Assembly (NCBI GenBank): GCA_000622025.1 | Contig: JHWU01000024.1 | Location: forward strand, 1 to 48,794 | Direction: 5' to 3' | Origin: Lachnospiraceae bacterium AD3010 | Lineage (GTDB): Bacteria > Bacillota > Clostridia > Lachnospirales > Lachnospiraceae | Length of the DNA: 48,794 nt | Part shown: positions 1 through 6,494 of the stretch, one piece after another | Numbering within the stretch: the stretch's first letter is position 1 | Layout of the letters: each line of letters starts with the position of its first letter | Translations under genes and position numbers: made by a program | The notes under the pieces: generated by a model | What the model was told of the DNA's origin: nothing | Database searches by the model: none | Seen by the model: only the letters and a program-made list of their open reading frames with translations

Positions 1-1
1 T

Positions 2-175
2 GATGAATATATGAAACTGCTGGAATATAAAAAAATCCCGGTGGATGTCATAAAGAAGATGCCGCATCCTATGAATCTTATAAAGATCACTCCATATAGA
101 TTTGACTATCTGGATTCGGATCTTAAGAAAGAAGGATTTGACATAAGGCAGCATCTGCAGGAGAGTATCACATAA
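2..175 (+). CDS. C-terminal end of a possible pyridoxamine-5'-phosphate-oxidase-like flavoprotein
   Basis: This is the last 57 codons of a gene that starts before the window, ending in TAA at 173-175. The tail contains ITPYRFDYLDSDLKKEGFD followed by RQHL. It resembles, from memory, the C-terminal strand of small PPOX-family split-barrel flavoproteins, where a Y-L-[ND]-S-D-[FL]-K-K-x-G-[YF]-D-x-R-Q pattern is common. Only the tail is visible, so no active-site residue can be checked. Its stop codon overlaps the end of the convergent minus-strand remnant at 168-448. The reading frame is firm; the family call is weak. Confidence 0.45.
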   Translation, partial: DEYMKLLEYKKIPVDVIKKMPHPMNLIKITPYRFDYLDSDLKKEGFDIRQHLQESIT

Positions 176-448
176 GCCTTTTATAGATATCCAGCATACT
201 CTCAATCTGGTATTGCAGCAACCACGCAGCATTATTGTACTCCGGGGTTGATTTCAGTAATTTAAGAGGGACAGATAATATTCCTCAGTTTCCTTGATCA
301 TCCTGTATATTCGTTCTCTGCTCAATCCCCACGACATGGTGGTTAAGTTATTACATCTGTCGGTACATTTGATCAAGGCTGCTTTATTTGGCATAAACTC
401 GGTCATTGTGATATTATTCAGAAGATAGTTGTTTTCAAATGATTTCAC
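168..448 (-). pseudogene. Frameshifted small hypothetical gene
   Basis: On the minus strand a frame from GTG at 448 reads 64 codons and stops at 254-256. One nucleotide before that stop, the adjacent frame continues as STPEYNNAAWLLQYQIESML and ends in TGA at 168-170. Both halves look protein-like (SWGLSRERIYRMIKETEEYY, then an amphipathic helix), so a single frameshift in one gene of about 94 codons is the simplest reading. The 5' end is poor: there is no ribosome site and a stop lies just upstream, inside the leader of the divergent gene at 469. It is probably a 5'-truncated, frameshifted remnant. I do not recognise the family. Confidence 0.4.
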
Positions 449-468
449 AATAAGGAGATAATGATCTT

Positions 469-1137
469 ATGGCTGACGAGAAGAAAGTGGAATACACTGC
501 AGAACAGAAAGAAGCAGTTCTTAAGCGTGCAAAGGAACTTGGCAATGTGAAGAAGGCTGCAGAAGAGGCCGGTGTTTCATGGCAGCTGGTTTCCATGTGG
601 AGAAAGGAAGCTGATCCTTCGGCTACGAAGGCTGCTCAGGCTGAGAAGAAAAGGGCAGAGGCTTCCAAAAAAGGAAAGAAGAGCAGAAAGAGTACTAAGA
701 GCGCCAAGTCAAAGACTGCTACTAAGAAGACTGAAACCAAGTCAAAGGCTGCAGCAAAAAGTGCTAAAAAGCCTGTTGCAAAGACAACATCAAAGAGCAC
801 TTCAAAATCTTCCATTAAAACTGCTTCAAAGTCCAAACCGGCATCAAAAACTGCAAAGGCATCAGCTAATACAGCTGCAAAGAAGAGTGTTAATACCAAG
901 TCTTCCAAATCCGCTGCTCAGAATAAGAGCAAGAGTGCTGCAAGTAAGAAATCCGCAGCTTCTTCAAAGAGTACACCCAAGACCAATGCAAAGAACTTGA
1001 AGACTCCGGAAGTAAATGTTAAAAAGGATGTTCCCGCATCCAGGCTTCAGATAGAGAATGCAGTATTAAAAACCGAGAATAGCGAACTGAAGAAACAGGT
1101 TGCAAGACTCCAGAAAGCAGTACGCGAGCTTATGTAA
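469..1137 (+). CDS. Histone-H1-like Lys/Ser/Ala-rich DNA-binding protein with HTH head and leucine-zipper tail
   Basis: 222 residues in three parts. Residues about 11-48 form a transposase/homeodomain-like helix-turn-helix (AKELGNVKKAAEEAGVSWQL, then VSMWRKEA). Residues about 50-188 are almost only K, S, A and T, with KSTKSAKSK-type repeats like eukaryotic H1 tails and the bacterial Hc1/AlgP/BphH group. Residues 192-222 are a leucine-zipper-like coiled coil with L/V/N at heptad positions (IENAVLKTENSELKKQVARL). ATG at 469 follows TAAGGAGA at a good distance. The sequence supports a dimerising DNA-binding protein with a nonspecific basic tail, probably nucleoid-associated or regulatory. The gene lies 21 bp before the recD2 remnant. 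Domain calls rest on motif and composition only. Confidence 0.75.
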   Translation: MADEKKVEYTAEQKEAVLKRAKELGNVKKAAEEAGVSWQLVSMWRKEADPSATKAAQAEKKRAEASKKGKKSRKSTKSAKSKTATKKTETKSKAAAKSAKKPVAKTTSKSTSKSSIKTASKSKPASKTAKASANTAAKKSVNTKSSKSAAQNKSKSAASKKSAASSKSTPKTNAKNLKTPEVNVKKDVPASRLQIENAVLKTENSELKKQVARLQKAVRELM

Positions 1138-1157
1138 GACTCACGGCAAATTAAGCA

Positions 1158-1499
1158 ATGCAAAAGATCCGCTGTGTTGTCGAAAGAATCACATATCAGA
1201 ATCCGGAGAACGGATATTCTGTTCTGAAATGCAGGGTAAAGGACTATAGCGACCTGATCCCTGTAATCGGCAACCTCATAGATGCGAATGTCGGCTCTGT
1301 TCTTATCATCGAAGGAAACTGGAAAGTTGATGCGAAGTACGGCCGACAGTTTGTAGCGGAGAATTGAGAAGAGACACTTCCGGCAACAGTATATGGAATG
1401 GAAAAGTATTTAGGATCCGGCCTTATCAAAGGCGTGGGTCCTAAATTTGCTAAGAAGATCGTTCAGAGGTTCGGCGTAGATACCTTTGGAGATGTGATT
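1158..1499 (+). pseudogene. recD2: recD2-like helicase, broken N-terminal fragment
   Basis: The N-terminal domain of RecD2-type SF1B helicases is recognisable: VERITYQNPENGYSVLKC, PVIGNL, IEGNWKVDAKYGRQF. TGA at 1365-1367 follows VAEN, where the family usually has Trp (a W-E-E-T-x-P-A-T pattern), so one TGG-to-TGA change is likely. The same frame then continues with EETLPATVYGMEKYLGSGLI, KGVGPKFAKKIVQRFG and DTFGDVI, after which homology ends near 1499. About 115 of more than 700 codons survive and the whole ATPase is missing. RecD2 acts in DNA repair and is also carried by mobile elements. The abrupt 3' end probably marks a recombination or deletion junction just upstream of the Lrp gene. 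Confidence 0.75.
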
Positions 1500-1514
1500 C
1501 AGCTACGGCTTTTG

Positions 1515-1565
1515 GTTACGTATCGTAACACCCCCTCTTGCGCAGGCGATAAACCCCAGTATAAT
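1515..1565 (+). promoter_or_regulatory. Putative promoter and operator of the Lrp-type gene
   Basis: The inverted repeat GTTACG-TAT-CGTAAC lies at 1515-1529. Downstream, TTGCGC at 1538-1543 is followed after 16 nt by a perfect TATAAT at 1560-1565, about 41 bases before the TTG start at 1607. Lrp/AsnC regulators are often autoregulated, so the dyad upstream of the -35 may be its site; that is inference. The -35 matches poorly. Confidence 0.5.
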
Positions 1566-1606
1566 TGATAATATCAGAGTCGGCACTGATATAAGGAGCA
1601 AAGGTT

Positions 1607-2134
1607 TTGGACGAAACAGACAAAAGAATCTTGGAGATTATGAAGGGAAATGCCCGTATCAGTTTTCAGGAATTAGGGGATGCTATTGGGATGTCCCGAG
1701 TGGGCGCTATGAAAAGAGTCTCCAAAATGGAAAAAGAGGGCACAATCCGACAGTATAACACTTACATTTATCGACGGGATGAAATCACTATGTTTATAGA
1801 TATAGTGGCAAAACCGGGGAAGTATGAGGACGTACTCAGGGGTGTATCCTATCGAACTGCTTTCATTCGCCAGATATTCGGCACGACTAAAAAGAACCAT
1901 ATTCATATCGTCGCTGTGTCTGATTCCGTCAGAAGCCTCAAATATCTTACAAGGATGATCCAGAAAAAGTGCGGTGAGGACATTGAAGAAATTCAATGTC
2001 ATGCTGTAAAGGAGGTCATCAAGGATGTGTATGGAGGAATCAGATATGCAGATAGACCAGTGCCAGACGGTGAGGAAATTGTTGGGTCAACTTCCGGGAG
2101 TGGAACTTCGGGAGAAGAAGGGAGCGAAACTTAA
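1607..2134 (+). CDS. Lrp/AsnC-family transcriptional regulator
   Basis: The start is TTG at 1607, after the AAGGAGCAAAGG ribosome site. Residues 1-50 form the Lrp winged helix-turn-helix, with DETDKRILEIMKGNARISF and GDAIGMSRVGAMKRVSKMEK. Residues about 60-145 match the RAM/ligand-binding half (TMFIDIVAKPGKYEDVLRG, IHIVAVSDSVRSLKYLTRMI). Normal family proteins of 140-165 residues would end near GGIRYADR. Here the frame runs 20-25 more residues into a Gly/Ser/Glu-rich tail which is also the start of the next gene, a 110-nt overlap. That tail may be nonfunctional readthrough. The protein likely senses an amino acid or related metabolite; target unknown. Confidence 0.85.
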   Translation: MDETDKRILEIMKGNARISFQELGDAIGMSRVGAMKRVSKMEKEGTIRQYNTYIYRRDEITMFIDIVAKPGKYEDVLRGVSYRTAFIRQIFGTTKKNHIHIVAVSDSVRSLKYLTRMIQKKCGEDIEEIQCHAVKEVIKDVYGGIRYADRPVPDGEEIVGSTSGSGTSGEEGSET

Positions 2135-2414
2135 GTTTAGGGTTTATGTGACGCAGAAGATGTATGATACCCCACTGGAGGAGATGGAATTCAGTGTGAG
2201 AGCTTTTCATAGTTTGAAGAGAGCAGGCTTTGATACAGTAGGAGATATGGTGGATGCCATAGATGACGGGGTGGAGCTAAGGAATATAAGAAATTGCGGA
2301 GCTACCAGTATAAGAGAGATAATGGAGAAAATGTTTCTTTTTCAGTACTACTCTTTGCCTGAAGGAAAGCGAGAGGCGTATTTGAAAGAGATCGTTGAAA
2401 TTAACCGCAAGTGA
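2025..2414 (+). CDS. Small protein with RNA-polymerase alpha C-terminal-domain-like fold
   Basis: 129 residues. Residues 50-115 match the alpha-CTD helix-hairpin-helix pattern: TPLEEMEFSVRAFHSLKRAG, FDTVGDMVDAI, ELRNIRNCGATSIREIMEKM (compare LxxLxLSxRxxNxLxxxxIxTVxDL and LxNLGxxSxxEI in RpoA). The rest of the RNA polymerase alpha subunit is absent. ATG at 2025 has AAGGAGG about 10 bases upstream, inside the 3' end of the Lrp gene, so the two are co-transcribed. It could act as an alpha-CTD mimic or DNA/protein-binding adaptor for the Lrp protein; that is inference. The same domain type recurs at the end of the 10612-12168 protein. Confidence 0.75.
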   Translation: MCMEESDMQIDQCQTVRKLLGQLPGVELREKKGAKLKFRVYVTQKMYDTPLEEMEFSVRAFHSLKRAGFDTVGDMVDAIDDGVELRNIRNCGATSIREIMEKMFLFQYYSLPEGKREAYLKEIVEINRK

Positions 2415-2441
2415 ACCTTAAATACGTATAATTAAAACGAA

Positions 2442-2476
2442 GGGCTTCATGTGTGCAAATTGTACATGTGAGGCCC
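2442..2476 (+). terminator. Hairpin after the Lrp/alpha-CTD-like pair
   Basis: GGGCTTCATGT (2442-2452) pairs with ACATGTGAGGCCC ending at 2476 through about 11 pairs, several of them G-U. No T-run follows. It separates the Lrp unit from the next promoter at 2506, so weak termination or an operator role are both possible. Confidence 0.4.
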
Positions 2477-2505
2477 GATATTTACATACGAGGTTGTTCA
2501 TTTTA

Positions 2506-2534
2506 TTGACAAAATTCGGCAAGATGAATATAAT
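2506..2534 (+). promoter_or_regulatory. Consensus sigma-A promoter of the Ter-type cluster
   Basis: A perfect TTGACA (2506-2511), a 17-nt spacer and a perfect TATAAT (2529-2534). The likely start point is near 2541, leaving about 43 nt to the ATG at 2584. No other promoter this good and no clear terminator was seen before 15011, so it may drive the whole cluster. Confidence 0.85.
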
Positions 2535-2583
2535 AATAACGGTTGTTTTGGGCTCTTTAGGAATAGGAGAAAGCGGTTATTTC

Positions 2584-2793
2584 ATGAATGATTATGCAAC
2601 TATTAGGGAAATAGCTGAAAAATGGGAATTGACCACCCGTCGTGTACAAAAAATGTGTTCTGACGGGAAGATTCCGGGTGCTTCCAAGTTCGGCCGTGAC
2701 TGGGCAATACCAAGAGATGCTGAGAAGCCGGTTGATGGAAGGGTCACGACTGGGGAATATAAGAACTGGAGAAAACAGAAGGTTACACAATAA
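2584..2793 (+). CDS. Small excisionase/MerR-like helix-turn-helix protein
   Basis: 69 residues. ATIREIAEKWELTTRRVQKM followed by CSDGKIPGASKFGRDWAIPR is the winged-helix pattern of the HTH_17/MerR-like excisionase group (target-recognition helix, then a G-x-x-x-x-G-R-x-W-x-I-P wing). ATG at 2584 is preferred to any upstream start because the consensus promoter at 2506-2534 puts the transcription start close to it; AGGAG at 2565-2569 is rather far away. As first gene of the unit it is likely a local regulator; a DNA-rearrangement role is possible, but no integrase is near. Confidence 0.75.
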   Translation: MNDYATIREIAEKWELTTRRVQKMCSDGKIPGASKFGRDWAIPRDAEKPVDGRVTTGEYKNWRKQKVTQ

Positions 2794-2808
2794 GCTGAGG
2801 GGAAAGAA

Positions 2809-3291
2809 GTGGGATTATTTGGTCCAAAAGAGCAGATGGAAATAAAAGAAAGCATACTTCCTGATGCAGCAAAAAACGAAATAATGGCAAGTCGCCTGCC
2901 CCAGATAAATACAGATAATATCTTCCTAAAAAAGGGAGAAGTGTGCTCATACATTGATAAGGCAATACTGAATATCCATGTAAAAAAACGAATGAGCAGA
3001 CATGTGGGTCATAGTGCCCCAGGTCTTTTTAAGGGAACCAGATTTCATACGGGTGTTTCAAAACCTGTTGAATATGAAGAAATAAAGCAGCAGAAGGGAA
3101 TCTTATATATTACGAATAAACGGGTAATATTTCAGGCTCCTGAAAATGCTTTTGATAAGCAGCATAGATATTTATCCTCAGTTGCACCGTTTAGCAATGC
3201 AATTGTACTGCAATATGGAGAGAAAACATACGAGCTTATAGTACCCGATGGTTCAATTGTGAATCATGTACTGAAGCTGGAAAATGAATAA
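2809..3291 (+). CDS. PH-like-fold hypothetical protein of the Ter cluster
   Basis: 160 residues from GTG at 2809, with GAGGGGAAAG just upstream. The centre has KGILYITNKRVIFQ, the signature strand pair of bacterial PH/GRAM-like domains, preceded by a region with VGHSAPGLFKGTRFHTGVSK and followed by a conserved-looking C-terminal strand/helix (YGEKTYELIVPDG). There is no signal peptide or membrane segment. Sixteen bases separate it from the HTH gene and 12 from the zinc protein, consistent with one operon. Such PH-like modules may bind lipid or protein; the specific role is unknown. Confidence 0.6.
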   Translation: MGLFGPKEQMEIKESILPDAAKNEIMASRLPQINTDNIFLKKGEVCSYIDKAILNIHVKKRMSRHVGHSAPGLFKGTRFHTGVSKPVEYEEIKQQKGILYITNKRVIFQAPENAFDKQHRYLSSVAPFSNAIVLQYGEKTYELIVPDGSIVNHVLKLENE

Positions 3292-3303
3292 GGGGGAAAG
3301 AAA

Positions 3304-3669
3304 ATGGTTTTTCCTGAGGCGAAAATAGCCCTTTGTATGTGCTCCGAAGGAAAAAGGCCGTTTGGTGTCAGGTTTGAAGAGTACGAGAATGAATGGAAAG
3401 CGACATGGGCTTTTGCAATAAAGAAAAAGGGAAGTGCAGAAAGAGAAAAGTATGACAAAACCACTCTAAAGGGAAAAATCAGATGGGATGATGATTATCC
3501 CGGATGTCCTTACTGTGGAAGTCGAGGTTTCGTTATATGCTGTGATTGTGGAGGATTAAATTGCAATCTTCATTCAAATGATGAAACTTTTACTTGTGGA
3601 TGGTGTGGAGCATCGGGAGAATTATCTGATTATGAAGGCGGAGGTTTTAATGCCGGAGGAGACAGGTAG
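3304..3669 (+). CDS. Stand-alone TerY-C-type zinc-binding protein
   Basis: 121 residues with ribosome site AAGGGGGAAAG. The C-terminal half has two zinc-knuckle pairs around CPYCG...CCDCGG...CNLH...CGWCG (residues about 65-105), like the TerY-C metal-binding domain described at the C-terminus of TerY vWA proteins in tellurium-resistance-associated systems. Here it is separate and the vWA protein is encoded 2 kb downstream without it. It ends in a Gly-rich tail (YEGGGFNAGGDR). The first 60 residues look like a small beta domain (FGVRFEEYENEWKATWAFAI). It likely partners the vWA, kinase and phosphatase proteins. Confidence 0.65.
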   Translation: MVFPEAKIALCMCSEGKRPFGVRFEEYENEWKATWAFAIKKKGSAEREKYDKTTLKGKIRWDDDYPGCPYCGSRGFVICCDCGGLNCNLHSNDETFTCGWCGASGELSDYEGGGFNAGGDR

Positions 3670-3686
3670 TACAAAAGGAGGCTTTG

Positions 3687-5009
3687 ATGGAGGGGTTATT
3701 ATCTCTTAGAACAGAATTGACATCTGAATGTGGAAATACCTACAGAGTAGAAAAGTTACTTGGTGCCGGAGGTCAGGGCGAAGTCTATGATGTATCATGC
3801 GGATCAAATCATTATGCACTAAAGTGGTATTTCAAAAGTAGTGCAACGGAAACACAGAAGAAGATATTAGATAAGCTCATTGAAAAAGGATCACCAACTA
3901 AGAATGAGGATAAAGATATCTTTTTATGGCCGATTGATCTTGTATATAAGGCAAAAGGAGAACCGTTTGGCTATATTATGGAACTCCGGGAAAAGCAGTA
4001 TAAAGGTATTGTCGATTTGATGAAGTGCCGTATACAGCCTTCGTTCTTAAATTTGATAAAGGCTTGTTATAATCTGACAAAGGGATACTTGAAGCTTCAT
4101 GAGCAGGGATATCAATATAGAGACATATCTTTTGGAAACGCTTTCTTTGATCCAGATACCGGAGATGTGAAGATCTGTGATAATGATAATGTTACGCCTA
4201 ATAATGCTAAAGAAGGTGGAATAAAAGGAACTCCGAGGTTTATGGCTCCGGAGATTGTTCGTGGTGAGGCAAAACCTTCCCGGAATACTGATAGGTTCTC
4301 TCTGGCGGTACTCCTCTTTTATATGTTGATGGTAAGTCATCCTCTTGAAGGCAAGGAGGAGGCAAAGATTAAATGTATGGATCCGGCGGCCATGAGAAAA
4401 CTGTACGGAACCAACCCAGTATTTATCTATGATCCGGATAATGACACAAATAGACCTAAGCCGGGATATCATGAGAATGCAATTACTTTTTGGAAAATGT
4501 ATCCTCAGTATATACAGGATCTGTTCATTCAATCATTTACGGTCGGGTTAAATACACCGGCGAAGAGAGTGACAGAGAATCAATGGCTTGATGCTTTGGC
4601 AAAACTAATGAGTGGAATTGTAAAATGTCAGACTTGTAGGGCTGAAATGTTTTATGATGACATAAAAGGAAAGACAGGGCATATATGCTGGAATTGCGGT
4701 CAGACAGTAAAGATGGGTTCTCATATGGTGATTGGAAAAGGGAAAAAGGCTGTTCATATTCCCATTACTTCCGAGACGAAGATTTTTTCACATCATATTA
4801 ATGGTGATTACGATATGGAGACCATCGTGGGTGAAGTCGTATCAAATCCGAATGATCCCGCAAAATGGGGTGTTCGTAATAAAACAAGCCAGAACTGGAC
4901 ATATAAGAAAGCAGACGGGACGCAGATCGCAGTTGCAAGTGGAAAAGCCGCTGGAATTGCGAAGAATGTTTCCATTGATTTTGGAATGGTGGAAGGGATG
5001 TTTGAGTAA
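3687..5009 (+). CDS. Ser/Thr protein kinase with C-terminal zinc ribbon (TerY-P kinase)
   Basis: 440 residues; ATG 3687 lies 6 nt after GGAGG. Kinase motifs: glycine loop GAGGQGEVY (26-34), ALK with Lys46, catalytic loop YRDISFGN (144-151) with Tyr for the usual His but Asp and Asn kept, metal-binding loop DND (165-167) instead of DFG, APE (187-189). After the kinase come a zinc ribbon (Cys314, 317, 334, 337: CQTC, CWNC) and a beta-rich tail of about 95 residues. This architecture fits the kinase of the TerY-P triad, whose other two members are at 5694 and 6495. Its stop overlaps the next start (TAATG), implying coupled translation. All essential charged residues are present, so activity is likely. 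Confidence 0.85.
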   Translation: MEGLLSLRTELTSECGNTYRVEKLLGAGGQGEVYDVSCGSNHYALKWYFKSSATETQKKILDKLIEKGSPTKNEDKDIFLWPIDLVYKAKGEPFGYIMELREKQYKGIVDLMKCRIQPSFLNLIKACYNLTKGYLKLHEQGYQYRDISFGNAFFDPDTGDVKICDNDNVTPNNAKEGGIKGTPRFMAPEIVRGEAKPSRNTDRFSLAVLLFYMLMVSHPLEGKEEAKIKCMDPAAMRKLYGTNPVFIYDPDNDTNRPKPGYHENAITFWKMYPQYIQDLFIQSFTVGLNTPAKRVTENQWLDALAKLMSGIVKCQTCRAEMFYDDIKGKTGHICWNCGQTVKMGSHMVIGKGKKAVHIPITSETKIFSHHINGDYDMETIVGEVVSNPNDPAKWGVRNKTSQNWTYKKADGTQIAVASGKAAGIAKNVSIDFGMVEGMFE

Positions 5010-5680
5010 TGAGTGATGTGATTAGTAGTCTTAAGGAGATAGTTGAGAAATACCCTTCTGTGCTGGAGGATGAAAAAAAACTAAAATCAATTCTGAGAGA
5101 CTATTTTCCAGAAGATAAAAGAATTCAAAATCAGCTTTATATGGTTGTTGATGAAGGTATTCTTGAAGATATGCAGGGATGTTCAGAGATTAAAAGGTTT
5201 AAAATGCTTGGATATATTCATAGCCTTGCAAGTGATTATGGAATCACAGAGTTAATGGCAAAGAATGCTATTATGCTCTGGGTTGATGCTTTAAGTATTA
5301 CGGCTGATGATGTTTCTGTTATTAGGGATATAAATAAACAGACAAATGAGAAGGAAGTGTCTGTTATTGAGTATTCGGATTCATTTATAGATAACGACAA
5401 GATTACTGGTAAAATATATAAGTTTAATGGTGGATACCAACGAGTGTATACTGGGATTACACTTGAAAAAACTAATTATGTCGTTAAGATTAGATCTGAA
5501 AATTATATTAATGCATATTATATTGACTGTAATGGTAAAGAAAAACTATTGTTTTCGCATAATTCGTGTGAAGAAGTTGTTAGTTTTATTGACGATAGTA
5601 TTAACTTATCGAAACCAGGCATTATCAAAATTGGTGGTGTATATGCTGAAAAATGGTCAGTTGAAATGATACCTATGTAA
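5009..5680 (+). CDS. Cluster-specific N-terminal-domain protein, short form
   Basis: 223 residues. Residues 1-95 match the N-termini of the proteins at 10612 and 12171: a helical domain with the pattern YPxV...R/K-x-x-x-x-L-x-D-x-x-x-x-D-K...N-x-L...V-x-E-x-I...A-x-x-x-I-x-x-W-x-x-A. The C-terminal 95 residues are predicted beta-rich (KIYKFNGGYQRVYTGI, YINAYYIDCNGKEKLLF) and not recognised. It sits between kinase and vWA genes and is translationally coupled to the kinase. It may be an adaptor that uses the shared domain to contact the larger proteins; that is inference. Confidence 0.7.
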   Translation: MSDVISSLKEIVEKYPSVLEDEKKLKSILRDYFPEDKRIQNQLYMVVDEGILEDMQGCSEIKRFKMLGYIHSLASDYGITELMAKNAIMLWVDALSITADDVSVIRDINKQTNEKEVSVIEYSDSFIDNDKITGKIYKFNGGYQRVYTGITLEKTNYVVKIRSENYINAYYIDCNGKEKLLFSHNSCEEVVSFIDDSINLSKPGIIKIGGVYAEKWSVEMIPM

Positions 5681-5693
5681 AGGAGGGAATCAC

Positions 5694-6479
5694 ATGTCAG
5701 AAGTAATTGCAAGACCAGGCGGGGCGTTGGCAAGCAGACCGTTACATTTCTTTTGGGTAGTGGATTGCTCAGGATCTATGTTTGGTGAGAAGATTGGAGT
5801 GGTTAATAATGCTATTCAGAGTGTTCTTCCAGAAATGGTGGATGAGGCTGAAGAAAATCCAAATGCGCAGCTCCTTATCAGGACACTAAAATTCTCTACC
5901 GGGGCATCATGGCTCACAGATAGTCCGGTAAAAGTAGAAGATTATGCTTGGGAGGATTTAGAAGCTGCTGGTGTGACTGATCTGGGAAAGGCATTCGATC
6001 TACTCGCTGGACAGTTGGATGTAAAACAGATGGGAGAAAGGGCACTTCCGCCGGTAATTGTTCTGCTTTCTGACGGGCAGCCTACTGATGACTATAAAAA
6101 ATCACTGACAAAGTTTCAAAAGCTTCCCTGGGCTAAAAAGGCTGTAAAAATAGCCATTTCTATTGGACAGGATGCAGATGATGATGTTTTACTTGAATTT
6201 ACAGGAAACAGGGAATTAGTTCTTCAGGCTAATAATGCAAAGATGCTTGCCAAGATGATCAAATGGGCATCTACGGCTGTTTCAGCTGTATCATCTGGTG
6301 TCTCAAATAATGCGGAGGAAAACAATCAAGATGATGATGCCTCATCACCTGATGCAAGTGGAGATGATAGCGATAAGAACGATAATAATGCTCCGGCTCA
6401 GCCTTCTGGTGGTAATGGTCCTTTAATCCTTGATATGGATAATATTCCAGAACCGGATGATGCAGGTGATGTATGGTAA
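5694..6479 (+). CDS. TerY-like von Willebrand A (vWA) protein
   Basis: 261 residues with ribosome site AAAGGAGGG. The MIDAS metal site is intact: DCSGS at 24-28, Thr95 in GVTDLGKA, Asp127 in LLSDGQPTDD. The vWA fold covers residues 15-200 and ends at KMIKWASTAVSAVS. The rest is a low-complexity acidic linker (NNQDDDASSPDASGDDSDKN) and a tail PLILDMDNIPEPDDAGDVW that could be a docking or phosphorylated peptide. The usual C-terminal TerY-C zinc domain is missing here and is encoded separately at 3304. It is likely the metal-dependent scaffold of the kinase/phosphatase module. Confidence 0.85.
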   Translation: MSEVIARPGGALASRPLHFFWVVDCSGSMFGEKIGVVNNAIQSVLPEMVDEAEENPNAQLLIRTLKFSTGASWLTDSPVKVEDYAWEDLEAAGVTDLGKAFDLLAGQLDVKQMGERALPPVIVLLSDGQPTDDYKKSLTKFQKLPWAKKAVKIAISIGQDADDDVLLEFTGNRELVLQANNAKMLAKMIKWASTAVSAVSSGVSNNAEENNQDDDASSPDASGDDSDKNDNNAPAQPSGGNGPLILDMDNIPEPDDAGDVW

Positions 6480-6494
6480 TAATGGAGGTGGCCT

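Noticed and set aside
572-1000. Arg/Leu-rich frames in the H1-like gene (572-1000 plus, 636-908 minus)
   Set aside because: Shadow frames of the Lys/Ser/Ala-repeat codons; no start signals and unnatural composition.
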